The notes beneath the pieces were generated by a model, which was not told the DNA's origin, made no database searches, and saw only the letters and a program-made list of their open reading frames with translations. Positions 35,234 to 44,064 of a DNA stretch of 64,000 nucleotides are shown here, piece after piece (positions within the stretch are counted from its first letter, which is position 1; the number at the start of each line of letters is the position of its first letter). The stretch is from Alteromonas oceanisediminis (GTDB lineage: Bacteria > Pseudomonadota > Gammaproteobacteria > Enterobacterales > Alteromonadaceae), in the NCBI RefSeq assembly GCF_018474025.1, contig NZ_JAHCTA010000012.1, positions 1 through 64,000 on the forward strand, given 5' to 3'. A program made the position numbers and the translations under genes.

Positions 35234-35856
35234 CAAGTATCTCTAAAAAGCAGTTAAAACAGTTGGTTGAGGCCGCTATTTTTGTGGCTGATGAGCCTTT
35301 GTCTAAAGCCCGCTTGCAACAAACCTGCTTGGCGGATTTCAATGTATCGACACTGCAATTGAATAAGGTGCTAAACGAGCTCACCGAAGATTATGCGTCA
35401 CGTGGTATTCAGTTGGTCGAGCTGGCCTCAGGGTATCGTTTCCAATCCAATGATGCATTGAGTCCGTGGTTATCAACATTGTGGCAAGAGAATGCGCCAC
35501 GTTTATCGCGTGCTTTATTGGAAACACTGGCGTTAATTGCCTACCGTCAACCCATCACTCGCGGTGAAATTGAAGATGTTCGCGGCGTTGCTGTGAGTAG
35601 TAATATCATGCGAACCCTGATGGAGCGTGAGTGGGTGAAAGCCATTGGCCACAAGGAAGTTCCGGGTCGGCCGGCGCTTTATGCGACTACCGATCGGTTT
35701 TTAGACTATTTTGGGTTAAAATCGTTAAACGAATTACCGACTGAAGCTGCATTTGACGCGTTACTGTCCGACAATCAGACAGCAGACGATGCTTCTCCAC
35801 CGACTACTATGGGGGATCGAGATCCCGATGAACCCAGTAAAGAGCATTTACATTAA
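35230..35856 (+). CDS. scpB: Segregation and condensation protein B
   Basis: 208 residues with two winged helices. Characteristic stretches are EAAIFVADEPLSKARL, LVELASGYRFQ, LLETLALIAYRQPITRGEIE and a GRPALYATTDRFLDYFGL end. It partners ScpA, whose gene overlaps it by 4 bp, and shares one base with the rluB start. Confidence 0.96.
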   Translation: MTSISKKQLKQLVEAAIFVADEPLSKARLQQTCLADFNVSTLQLNKVLNELTEDYASRGIQLVELASGYRFQSNDALSPWLSTLWQENAPRLSRALLETLALIAYRQPITRGEIEDVRGVAVSSNIMRTLMEREWVKAIGHKEVPGRPALYATTDRFLDYFGLKSLNELPTEAAFDALLSDNQTADDASPPTTMGDRDPDEPSKEHLH

Positions 35857-36728
35857 TGAGTGAAAAACTACAAAAAATCCTCGCAACCTACGGCTTAGGT
35901 TCACGTCGTGAGATGGAAAAATGGATAGCAGATGGTCGGGTCTCTGTGGATGGCACCACGGCGACACTGGGTGACCGCGCCGAAGCTTCAGCGCAGATCC
36001 GCGTGGATGGGCATATCATCACGGGCGTGGATAAAGAAACCTCCTGCCGCGTGCTGATGTACAACAAACCTGAGGGCGAATTATGCAGCCGCAGCGATCC
36101 ACAAGGTCGTAGCACTGTTTTTGACCGCTTACCCCAGATCAAACCCGGCCGATGGATCGCCGTCGGGCGCTTAGATATTAATACATCCGGTTTGTTGCTG
36201 TTCACCAACGATGGTGAGTTGGCAAATCGATTGATGCACCCTAAACATGAAGTGGAGCGCGAATACGCCGTGCGCGTGTTCGGAGAGGTTGGCCCGACGC
36301 ATATTAAAGCGCTCAAAAAAGGCGTTAAGCTGGATGATGGCGTGGCTAAATTTACTTCCATCAAAGCAAAATCACGTTCCAGTGAGGATGAAAGTCTGAA
36401 TCAGTGGTTCAACGTAACCCTGTCGGAAGGCAGAAATCGTGAAGTTCGCCGCTTGTGGGAGTCTCAAGGGGCGCAGGTAAGCCGACTTATCCGTGTTCGT
36501 TATGGTGCGCTGGAACTGAAAAAGCGATTACCTCAGGGAGCATGGATCGAACTGGGGCTGGATGATATCAATGCACTAAGAGGCATGGTGAAACTTCAAC
36601 CGGAGACTGAATCGAAGGTCGTCGATAAACTTTCTCAGCTTGATCATGCGCGCTTGTCTCGCATGCGTCGTTCAGTAAAAAAACATAAATTGATCAAAGC
36701 GCGTCATCATAAATTTCAAACGAAATAA
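35856..36728 (+). CDS. rluB: 23S rRNA pseudouridine(2605) synthase
   Basis: 290 residues. An N-terminal S4 RNA-binding domain (EKLQKILATYGLGSRREMEK, GRVSVDG) is followed by the RsuA/RluB/E/F catalytic domain with the aspartate in VGRLDINTSGLLLFTNDGEL. The C-terminal extension is basic (RMRRSVKKHKLIKARHHKFQ), as in RluB, to bind rRNA. Last gene of the yciV-yciO-scpA-scpB-rluB operon, coupled to scpB. Confidence 0.95.
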   Translation: MSEKLQKILATYGLGSRREMEKWIADGRVSVDGTTATLGDRAEASAQIRVDGHIITGVDKETSCRVLMYNKPEGELCSRSDPQGRSTVFDRLPQIKPGRWIAVGRLDINTSGLLLFTNDGELANRLMHPKHEVEREYAVRVFGEVGPTHIKALKKGVKLDDGVAKFTSIKAKSRSSEDESLNQWFNVTLSEGRNREVRRLWESQGAQVSRLIRVRYGALELKKRLPQGAWIELGLDDINALRGMVKLQPETESKVVDKLSQLDHARLSRMRRSVKKHKLIKARHHKFQTK

Positions 36729-36744
36729 CGTTGTTAACGGGTAT

Positions 36745-37446
36745 TTATTCTCCGCTGAAACGTCTGACCACTTTAGCCGCCGTTGTTGCATCGTCTATGA
36801 CTAAATTGACATCACGGTGCAGCACGATTTCACCACTCACTTCGCTTCCTTTTTCGATTCGAAGTGTGGGTTTGTTTTGCTGGTTCCAACCTTTATTGTT
36901 TGAACGTTCATAAATAATATCGCCCATAACAACGCTGTTATTAAATAGATGGATGTCACCATTAACCGTTTCAACGTCTTCTCCTACAAGCGTATTGTTC
37001 AATGAAATATCACCGTTGACGGTTTCGACATCCCCCGACACATCACCAGCGGCATCAATGCTGATATCGCCGTTAACAGACTCTACGTCATCGTGGGCTT
37101 TAAAACGCTCTCCTATTTGAATGTCGCCGTTGACTATTTCAACGGACTCAACGGTCACGTCGTTTTTAATCGATATGCTGCCATTGACCGTGGACACTTC
37201 CTGAGCCGTTACCCTGTTGTGCAATGTTACGCTGCCGTTGACCGACGATACATCGTTGACTTGTTTGCCTTCCGACACAGATACGTCACCTAACACACTG
37301 CTCATTGACCTATCATCCTCTAAATCGAATTCATAATCGCCTTTTGCAGGGCCACCCACATGAATAATACAGCCTGACAAAAGCGTTACTGATGATGCAA
37401 TTACGAGCGCGGATACAAGAGTTTTTTTAGTATGAGGTAAAGTCAT
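36745..37446 (-). CDS. Lipoprotein made of tandem VNGD repeats (DUF4097-like)
   Basis: 233 residues. The N-terminus ends in a lipobox LLSGC near residue 26, so it is probably a lipoprotein. Residues about 55-185 consist of seven or so units of about 20 residues built around (V)xxVNG(D/S)I: SVNGSVTLHN, TVNGSISIKN, IVNGDIQIG, SVNGDISID, TVNGDISLN, TVNGDIHLF. This suggests a right-handed beta-helix or solenoid. The ending GSEVSGEIVLHRDVNLVIDD continues the rhythm. Polymer-like beta-solenoid domains of DUF4097 type are known in envelope proteins; the function here is unknown. Confidence 0.82.
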   Translation of the reverse strand: MTLPHTKKTLVSALVIASSVTLLSGCIIHVGGPAKGDYEFDLEDDRSMSSVLGDVSVSEGKQVNDVSSVNGSVTLHNRVTAQEVSTVNGSISIKNDVTVESVEIVNGDIQIGERFKAHDDVESVNGDISIDAAGDVSGDVETVNGDISLNNTLVGEDVETVNGDIHLFNNSVVMGDIIYERSNNKGWNQQNKPTLRIEKGSEVSGEIVLHRDVNLVIDDATTAAKVVRRFSGE

Positions 37447-37654
37447 GGTCGATTTCCTTAGTGTTGTAATTAACGATACTTGTTGGTGTCGTCGTCATTT
37501 CTGTGGTGGCATTGCACCAACTGTGCCAGTCTAAAATAACTAAGTAAATCAATTGGATAAATAGTTTTACGGCCGCATATGTTGCATATTTAGTAGCGCA
37601 ACAAGCGAAAAGTTCGCGTAAATGACTAAAGGCTAACGAGCCAATACAGCTCAC

Positions 37655-37686
37655 AAAAAAGCCGCGATACTGGCGTCATCGCGGCT
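37655..37686 (-). terminator. Terminator of the recN/bamE transcription unit
   Basis: AGCCGCGAT and ATCGCGGCT (37660-37668 and 37678-37686) form a 9-bp stem with a 9-base loop. On the minus strand six T follow. It stands 21 bp behind bamE. Confidence 0.9.
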
Positions 37687-37707
37687 GCATGAATAGGGTA
37701 AGTAAAC

Positions 37708-38058
37708 TTATTGGTCGAGCGGTGTGTTAAAGTCTTCCGATAGTTCAAAGTCACCTTCGACTTTGGCCACTTTGTCATCCTCGAAATCAATAATCAAAGA
37801 CTTTTTAAAATCTTCACCACGCTTGCTCATACCGCGCTTCATTTCATACAGGTAATACCAGGTATCATGGTCAAAAGAATCTTGAACGACAGGGTTTCCA
37901 AGCACGTAAATAACCTGTTCTTTATTCATACCAATGCGCAATTTTTTAACGTCGCGTTCGTCCAAAAAGTTTCCCTGAGGAACATCGATACGATAGATCC
38001 AGTTTGAGCAACCTGAAAGAAACAGTGATAACGACAAAATGACAGCAAAAAACTTCAT
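37708..38058 (-). CDS. bamE: Outer membrane assembly lipoprotein BamE (SmpA/OmlA)
   Basis: 116 residues from the ATG at 38058 (MKFFAVILSLSLFLSGC). An upstream extension would put the lipobox too far in. LSGC gives the lipidated cysteine, so it is an outer membrane lipoprotein of the BAM complex. The domain begins IDVPQGNFLDERDVKKLRIG and has QVIYVLGNPVVQDSFDHDTW, the SmpA/OmlA signature. It is downstream of recN, the arrangement of many gammaproteobacteria. Confidence 0.95.
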   Translation of the reverse strand: MKFFAVILSLSLFLSGCSNWIYRIDVPQGNFLDERDVKKLRIGMNKEQVIYVLGNPVVQDSFDHDTWYYLYEMKRGMSKRGEDFKKSLIIDFEDDKVAKVEGDFELSEDFNTPLDQ

Positions 38059-38228
38059 GCGAACCTTAATGAGTAAAGTGATTAAAATGGCACCGTATTG
38101 CGCCAACGCAGCCTAAACGCTGAACTGGGCAACGCGCCGAGCATGCTACCTCAGCACGGTATGACCAATCAATAACTAATTAGTTCGATCGCAATAAACG
38201 CCCGCCCAGCCAAAACGCGGCTCACGCT

Positions 38229-39899
38229 TTATTGAGCAACATTTTCCAGTAAAGAGCGCGCGTTAGATAACGCACTTTCTGTGACCTTATCACCGGCCAA
38301 TAGGCGCGCTAATTCAGAAATCCTGTCGTCTGCGCTCAGGTTGAGTATCTGTGTTTCGGTGTTATTTCCCGTTACCTGCTTAGTCACAAACAGTTGGTTG
38401 TGTGCCTGAGCCGCTACTTGGGGTAAGTGAGTGACGCACAGTACTTGCGCATGCTTACCCATGGTACGCAGTAACTGACCAACAATGCTCGCCGTTGGGC
38501 CACTGATGCCCGTATCAACCTCATCGAAAATTAAGGTCGGTATCGCGCCGTTATTCGATGCAATAACGTGCATCGCTAACCCGATGCGGGCCAACTCTCC
38601 ACCCGATACCACTTTATCTAAACTGTCGGCCTTCTGACCTGGGTTGGTTGCGATTAAAAACGTCACATCATCGCTGCCTAACGCGCTGCGCTTCTCGGGC
38701 GAAAACGCGACGTCGATACTGAGTGTTGCATGCGGCATGTTCATGCGCTGTATTTGCGTTTCAATCGCCGCTGCCAGCTCTATTGCATGCGCCTGGCGAG
38801 ACTCACTCAAGCGTTGTGCTGCTTGATTGTAATCAGCCTTTAGCTTATCAAGACGGGTTTGCATGTCTTCCAGTTCGTCACTGGCATTATGAATATCGCT
38901 CAGTTCTTGTGCCAGTGTCATATGGTGCGAATACAACATTTCCGGCATCACCTGATGCTTTCTGGCCAGTTCGTTAACTTTGTCGAAGCGGGCTTGAACC
39001 TCAGCAATTTCAGCAGGATCAACGTCCAAATCTTCGTTATAAGCGCGCAGCTCAGTGGCAGCCTCTTTAACCTGAATGGCTGCTTCGTTGAGGAGACTCA
39101 CAATGGGTTCAAGTGCGGGATCGCTGTCACACAAATCTTGCAGGCTATCGACGCTTTGCTGAATGGCGCTGAGAGCATTAAATTCATCATCGTCATAAAG
39201 ACGCGCATAACTGTGTTGTGTCTCTTCTAACAATGCCTGGCTGTTACTCAAGCGCTTGTGTTCTATTTCCAGTGATTCAAATTCAGTATCGCCCAAACCA
39301 AACTCATCAAGTTCACTAACCTGATAGCTCAACAGTTGAACGCGATCTTCTCGAGCCTGTGCCTGGGACTGTAAATATTCAAAGCGCGATTGCGCTTCAT
39401 TCAATACTTTGTAGGCGGACTGTGTCTGAGTGACCAGTTCTGGATGCTCTGCGAAATTATCCAACAACTGTCGCTGAACTGAATCTTTTAACAATGACTG
39501 GTGCGCATTCTGACCGTGAATACTGATCAGAAACGCGCCGAGTTGTTTGAGCTGCTGCAACGACACCGGAATACCGTTGATAAATGCCTTAGAACGCCCC
39601 TCAGCCGAAATAACACGGCGTATAAAACATTCTCCCTCATCGTCAAGTTCGTGCTCAACCAACCACTGCTGAACTTTCGTGCGATTATTGATATCGAAAT
39701 GCGCGATGATCTCTGCCTTCGCAGCACCAGAGCGCACCATATTGGCGTCTGCACGCCCTCCAATACATAGAGAAAGCGCATCAATACCAATGGATTTGCC
39801 CGCACCCGTTTCACCGGTAATCGCAGACATACCCTCTGCCAGCGAAAGACTGATATTTTTAACGACAGCAAAATTCTGAATGGACAAATGAGTCAGCAT
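38229..39899 (-). CDS. recN: DNA repair protein RecN
   Basis: 556 residues from ATG 39899 (MLTHLSIQNFAVV); a TTG three codons upstream is less likely by comparison with E. coli RecN. It is an SMC-like ATPase for double-strand break repair. Walker A is ITGETGAGKSIGIDAL, and the C-terminal part has the ABC signature LDKVVSGGELARIGLA and the Walker B IFDEVDTGISG. The middle is a long coiled coil (about 150-350). Two LexA-like boxes directly upstream indicate SOS control. Confidence 0.96.
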   Translation of the reverse strand: MLTHLSIQNFAVVKNISLSLAEGMSAITGETGAGKSIGIDALSLCIGGRADANMVRSGAAKAEIIAHFDINNRTKVQQWLVEHELDDEGECFIRRVISAEGRSKAFINGIPVSLQQLKQLGAFLISIHGQNAHQSLLKDSVQRQLLDNFAEHPELVTQTQSAYKVLNEAQSRFEYLQSQAQAREDRVQLLSYQVSELDEFGLGDTEFESLEIEHKRLSNSQALLEETQHSYARLYDDDEFNALSAIQQSVDSLQDLCDSDPALEPIVSLLNEAAIQVKEAATELRAYNEDLDVDPAEIAEVQARFDKVNELARKHQVMPEMLYSHHMTLAQELSDIHNASDELEDMQTRLDKLKADYNQAAQRLSESRQAHAIELAAAIETQIQRMNMPHATLSIDVAFSPEKRSALGSDDVTFLIATNPGQKADSLDKVVSGGELARIGLAMHVIASNNGAIPTLIFDEVDTGISGPTASIVGQLLRTMGKHAQVLCVTHLPQVAAQAHNQLFVTKQVTGNNTETQILNLSADDRISELARLLAGDKVTESALSNARSLLENVAQ

Positions 39900-39906
39900 A
39901 ATTAAC

Positions 39907-39945
39907 AACTAGGTTTATATACAGTATGTGTAAATATATACAGTA
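39907..39945 (-). promoter_or_regulatory. Tandem LexA (SOS) boxes upstream of recN
   Basis: On the minus strand TACTGTATATATTTACACAT (39926-39945) and TACTGTATATAAACCTAGTT (39907-39926) are directly adjoining. Both match the left half of the LexA consensus TACTGTATATATATACAGTA very well, while the right halves are degenerate. E. coli recN also has more than one LexA site. Confidence 0.85.
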
Positions 39946-40033
39946 TTTGGCGTTTGTAAAGGGGGGCAGGAAAAAACTGTCATCTTTTACTCAGTCCCTG
40001 TATCAGGGCCTACAAACAACAATGCCAACCATC

Positions 40034-40909
40034 TCAATACAGTTTGCTGCCCCAGCCGAGCTTGTTCCGCAACACGGTGAAGTAGTTGTACCCTTTGGGA
40101 TGAACCAGCGATAAGCGGTCAGGGTTTTTGCGCACGCGTATTTCGTCGCCTGGCAGCACGGGGAGAACAATATGACTGTCGCAGCTTACCTGTAAATTAC
40201 TGCTATTGACTTTGGATACACGCATCGATACCGCGCTGTTGGCGTCGACAACAATAGGGCGGCTACTTAATGTATGCGGAAACATTGGCACCAAGGTTAA
40301 TGCATCTAATTTAGGCATAAGAATTGGCCCACCACCACTGAGTGAATAGGCGGTCGAGCCTGTCGGCGTGGCGATAATCAAACCGTCGGATCGTTGCGAA
40401 AATACAAATTGGTCGTCGATATAAACTTCAAACTCCATCATGTGCGCCACTTTGCCGTGGTGCAGCACGACTTCATTGACGGCTGAGCTAGCGCTTTTTA
40501 ACTTTTCATGACGGAACACTTCCACTTCGAGTAAAAAGCGCTGTTCGGTGACGCTGTCACCGTTGAAAATTAAATCCAACTGTTGCTGAATATCGTCGGG
40601 GTTGATGTCTGTGAGAAACCCAAGATTGCCGCGGTTTACTCCCACAACGTCGACATTGAAACGGGCCAGCACGCGCGCAGCGCCAATCATTTTCCCATCA
40701 CCACCGACAACAATGGCTAAGTCGGCTTGCTTACCAATATCAACCAGGCTGCACGGAATAATATCGTTACCTGCAAATTCTTCCGCAATGTGCTCTTCAA
40801 TCAATACGGTGCAATCGCGGGCACGCAGATAATCAATAACCGCTGCAAGGCTAATTTGTGTGCCTTCGTGTGCAGATTTCCCAATCAAACCAACGGTTTT
40901 ATACGCCAT
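40034..40909 (-). CDS. nadK: NAD kinase
   Basis: 291 residues. It phosphorylates NAD to NADP. The catalytic GGDG motif is in [15 protein letters not shown], followed by [13 protein letters not shown], the NAD-binding [17 protein letters not shown] and a C-terminal [11 protein letters not shown]. The order nadK-recN is as in E. coli, separated by the LexA boxes. Minus strand. Confidence 0.96.
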   Translation of the reverse strand: MAYKTVGLIGKSAHEGTQISLAAVIDYLRARDCTVLIEEHIAEEFAGNDIIPCSLVDIGKQADLAIVVGGDGKMIGAARVLARFNVDVVGVNRGNLGFLTDINPDDIQQQLDLIFNGDSVTEQRFLLEVEVFRHEKLKSASSAVNEVVLHHGKVAHMMEFEVYIDDQFVFSQRSDGLIIATPTGSTAYSLSGGGPILMPKLDALTLVPMFPHTLSSRPIVVDANSAVSMRVSKVNSSNLQVSCDSHIVLPVLPGDEIRVRKNPDRLSLVHPKGYNYFTVLRNKLGWGSKLY

Positions 40910-40964
40910 ATGTGAGTCACTAAAGTCGCAGATAATGGCTGCACGTTAGCATAATTTATGTCGC

Positions 40965-41732
40965 CTAGCGACAGGTCCAGCCACCATCTAAAATCAGCGT
41001 TTGTCCGGTGATGTTGCGAGCGGAGTTGCTGAGCAAAAACAACGCCGTATCTGCCAGTTCGTTCACGTCAATAAACGCTTTTTTCGGCATCGGCTCTAGC
41101 ATGATTTTGTTGATAACATCGGCTTCACTAATCTTGTTCTCGAGCGCTTGCGCTTTGATTTGTTGCTCTACCAACGGCGTTTTAACATAGGCAGGGCAGA
41201 GAGTATTAATCGTTACATCGCAGTCGCCGGTCTCCAGTGCCACGGTTTTCGCGAAACCGAGTAGGCCATGCTTCGCCGCAACATAGGCAGATTTAAACGG
41301 CGATGCTATCACCGAGTGGATCGAGCCCACGTTAATGATCCGTCCAAAATTCTGTGCGCGCATGTGAGGCAAAAATGCCTGCGTCAATAACGCTGGCCCA
41401 ACGAGCATAACATTGATCAATTGTTGCCATTTATGTGCTGGAAAATCCTCCAGTTTCGCAACGTGCTGTATACCTGCGTTGTTGATTAGCACATCCACCG
41501 GTGTATCGGCGAGTATGTCGGGCAGCGCCGCCACGTCGTCAGCGTTACACACATCCACGCCCACCGCGTTTGCCGAAAAGCCTTGCCCGCTCAGCTTGTC
41601 AGCCGCAGCCTGAGCGGCGGCTTTGTTCACATCGGCAATAATCACAAAGAAACCGGACTGCGCCAGCTTCTCGGCAATGCCATAACCGATGCCACTGGCA
41701 CCCCCGGTGATCAATACATTTTTAGTGGTCAT
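40965..41732 (-). CDS. 3-hydroxybutyrate dehydrogenase (SDR family)
   Basis: 255 residues. A classical short-chain dehydrogenase with the NAD-binding GGASGIG, NNAGIQHV and the catalytic Ser/Tyr/Lys in GSIHSVIASPFKSAYVAAKHG. The wording VNVMLVGP-like region, TLCPAYVKTPLV and GQTLILDGGWT fit D-3-hydroxybutyrate dehydrogenases (BdhA). It oxidises 3-hydroxybutyrate to acetoacetate with NAD. Its start overlaps the stop of the depolymerase-like gene by 4 bp, which places it last in a permease-esterase-depolymerase-dehydrogenase operon. Confidence 0.9.
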   Translation of the reverse strand: MTTKNVLITGGASGIGYGIAEKLAQSGFFVIIADVNKAAAQAAADKLSGQGFSANAVGVDVCNADDVAALPDILADTPVDVLINNAGIQHVAKLEDFPAHKWQQLINVMLVGPALLTQAFLPHMRAQNFGRIINVGSIHSVIASPFKSAYVAAKHGLLGFAKTVALETGDCDVTINTLCPAYVKTPLVEQQIKAQALENKISEADVINKIMLEPMPKKAFIDVNELADTALFLLSNSARNITGQTLILDGGWTCR

Positions 41733-42805
41733 TGAGATTTTTCCTTAAAACTGTTTGCAGCTAATGCGCGCGCCATATTCTCCACGGCGATGATCTGCGG
41801 GCCATTCTTGTTCGCGTAGTTTTCGTCAGTGTATCCCCACCAATCCCAGCAACCTTGCGGATTGAGAGGCATAAACAAAGACTTTTTCGTTTGCGGATAA
41901 AGCACGACCATTTGATTGGTGTCGGCCCACGCATTGAGTCCTGTTTGGGTGGCGTAGGCGTCACCCACGGCCCCCATGTATTGGTTGCAGCCATGAAAAC
42001 TGATGTGTAGCTCACAGCTTCCGCTAGCGTTGTCTTGTTCACACTCGGTGGGCACATAGACAACCCCTTCATCCGCCAGTGAACTTGCTGCTTCCTTTCC
42101 TAGCGCTTGCTGATCAAAACGATAAAGTTTGCCGCTGGATTGGGTTGGCTTGTCTGCCAGAGGGCCGCGAATATGTGTCAGCAACGCGCCGGCAGCATCA
42201 TAGTCGCATGCGCCTATAAACGGAGCGGCAGATTGATCGCACTGCGTGCCGTTTTGCTCGGTGGGGAAATGATGCGCAAAGGGTTTATCATTCACATAAC
42301 GCACATGCTCTTCGCCAGCCCACTGAGTATACTGCGCAACAAGTGCGTCAGCGGCGCCACGGTTGACCGTGGTGTCAGCGGTACCATGCAGGATCCATAC
42401 TTTGCTACCGGCAAGATGCTCAAGAGGCGCTATGACCCCCGCGTCTTCATATAAGGTGGCTTGTTGTGATAGCGCATCAACCTCAATTGGTGGTTCCATT
42501 TTAGACACGCACTGACTTAACGCGATGCCGATATCGCCTTGTGCACAAAAATACGGGCCTGCACCAATCACACCAATACCAGTGACCCAGTCACTGTGGG
42601 CAAGATGGAATTGAGTCGCCATGTAACCTCCCGATGAGAGGCCACTTACCGTCGTGTTCTCCAACGTAAGATTGAGCGCCGGTAACGTTTCTGCTGCAAT
42701 CGAATGCGACCCGCAGGCAAACAGAGATGTCAGGCTAAGCGCCAGTGCTTTGCATTTCGCTAAGCGTTTTTTGCTCGAACGTGGTGATTGAGTGAGTGTT
42801 GTCAT
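41729..42805 (-). CDS. Exported poly(3-hydroxybutyrate) depolymerase-like esterase
   Basis: 358 residues with a signal peptide (about 1-38, ending SIAAE). It is an alpha/beta hydrolase of the PHB depolymerase group with the lipase box GLSSGGYM near residues 55-62. The oxyanion stretch is ISFHGCNQYMGAVGDAY and an Asp region is HGTADTTVNRGAADAL. Typical wording includes VVLYPQTKK and NPQGCWDWWGYTD. It should hydrolyse 3-hydroxybutyrate polymers or oligomers outside the cytoplasm. It overlaps the dehydrogenase gene by 4 bp, so polymer cleavage and monomer oxidation are translationally coupled. Confidence 0.88.
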   Translation of the reverse strand: MTTLTQSPRSSKKRLAKCKALALSLTSLFACGSHSIAAETLPALNLTLENTTVSGLSSGGYMATQFHLAHSDWVTGIGVIGAGPYFCAQGDIGIALSQCVSKMEPPIEVDALSQQATLYEDAGVIAPLEHLAGSKVWILHGTADTTVNRGAADALVAQYTQWAGEEHVRYVNDKPFAHHFPTEQNGTQCDQSAAPFIGACDYDAAGALLTHIRGPLADKPTQSSGKLYRFDQQALGKEAASSLADEGVVYVPTECEQDNASGSCELHISFHGCNQYMGAVGDAYATQTGLNAWADTNQMVVLYPQTKKSLFMPLNPQGCWDWWGYTDENYANKNGPQIIAVENMARALAANSFKEKSQ

Positions 42806-42848
42806 GGAAATCCTTTATCGTAACGATGATCAAATAATTGGCGCAATT

Positions 42849-44051
42849 TTAGCGTGCAGGTGAATCGAGAAACTGTTTAATTTTTTCTGCTTGCTGTTGT
42901 ATCCCAACCACACCCTCAAGATGCCCCAGCGTACCGTTAAGTTCCGCATACTCAACCGCTTTGCCTTGTGCCGCCATTGCCGTGTATGCGCTGTGGGCGT
43001 GGTAGGGCATGAGTAGCAAGTCTGTTGATGCCGGGAGAAATAGGGTTTTCGCCTGAATGTCGGCGAGTCCGGTTTTGAGTGAGTCTTTCTGACCTGCCAT
43101 AAAAAGCTGGCACGCACGAACCAGATAGAGAAGATGATTCGCATCCATCATGGATGCGCGCTTCGCTGCGCGTTGGTAGAGCCAATCAGTGATGGCATGA
43201 TCAGCGCGAATGTCATTTAATGGCGCATTTTCAAGCGGTGAATGTGCCAGTGCTTTCCCTTGCTGATTAAAGTATTCCGGCGTTAACGCCACTTGGGTGA
43301 TGAACATGAGTGCGGCGGTCAGGCCTTCCAATGGTGGCTGATCCCCATAGTAGTTGCCGTTATTCCATAGCGGATCGAGTTTGATGGGAATGGCCCATTG
43401 TTCAAGCGCGGTAGTGGTCCAGGCATCGCTTTGTGCCGAGCCGATCACGGAAATGAGCCTTTCTACCCACTCTGGATAGGCGCTGGCCCATTCGATAGCT
43501 TGCATTGAGCCCATAGATGGGCCGACAACCGCATGCAGTTGGTTGATGCCCAGTGACTCCAGTAGCGCTTTTTGTACATTTACCATGTCGCGCATGGTGA
43601 CCACTGGGAAGTCAAGCCCATAGGGTTTGCCAGTCTGCGGGTTCGTAGAAGCGGGTCCGGTTGTGATGACATTTGGGTCATGAACACCCAGATTAGCAAT
43701 TGCATCAACGCTAACAACAAAATACGTGTTGGTGTCGATAGCCTTCCCAGGGCCGATGATTGCATCCCAGTAACCTGGCGTTGAGTCGCTTTTTGAATAC
43801 TTCCCAGCGGCGTGCGAGCTGCCGGTAAAGTAGTGGGTTATTAGAACAACATTGTTCTTGTCCTCATTTAGCGTGCCGTAACTTTCCCAGCCTACGGCGA
43901 GCATAGGGATTTGTTTGCCATTAAAAAAGGTGAAGTTCTGTACTTCAAACCGCTGTTTCTCGACGAAAAGTGTCGTGTCATCAGCGTGAGAAACAACAGG
44001 AAATAGCAACGCGCTAAGGAGCGCGATCAGAAAAACGTGAGTTCTCAGCAC
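42849..44051 (-). CDS. Exported MetX-like alpha/beta hydrolase
   Basis: About 400 residues from the GTG at 44051, which has a good ribosome binding site (GGGAGA). A longer form starting at 44105 would overlap the permease gene. A signal peptide (LRTHVFLIALLSALLFPVVS) precedes the mature protein. The fold is that of homoserine O-acetyltransferase (MetX) relatives: YFTGSSHAAGKY, GPSMGSMQAIEWASAYPEWV with the nucleophile, and a C-terminal catalytic His in LGHLEGV. MetX itself is cytoplasmic and acts on homoserine, so the signal peptide and the neighbours argue for a hydrolase of hydroxyalkanoate esters. The exact reaction is unknown. Confidence 0.82.
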   Translation of the reverse strand: MLRTHVFLIALLSALLFPVVSHADDTTLFVEKQRFEVQNFTFFNGKQIPMLAVGWESYGTLNEDKNNVVLITHYFTGSSHAAGKYSKSDSTPGYWDAIIGPGKAIDTNTYFVVSVDAIANLGVHDPNVITTGPASTNPQTGKPYGLDFPVVTMRDMVNVQKALLESLGINQLHAVVGPSMGSMQAIEWASAYPEWVERLISVIGSAQSDAWTTTALEQWAIPIKLDPLWNNGNYYGDQPPLEGLTAALMFITQVALTPEYFNQQGKALAHSPLENAPLNDIRADHAITDWLYQRAAKRASMMDANHLLYLVRACQLFMAGQKDSLKTGLADIQAKTLFLPASTDLLLMPYHAHSAYTAMAAQGKAVEYAELNGTLGHLEGVVGIQQQAEKIKQFLDSPAR

Positions 44052-44064
44052 AACAATATCTCCC

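Noticed and set aside
42952-43185. Alternative frames inside the MetX-like gene
   Set aside because: Shadows of the real gene in other frames, without start signals or family motifs.
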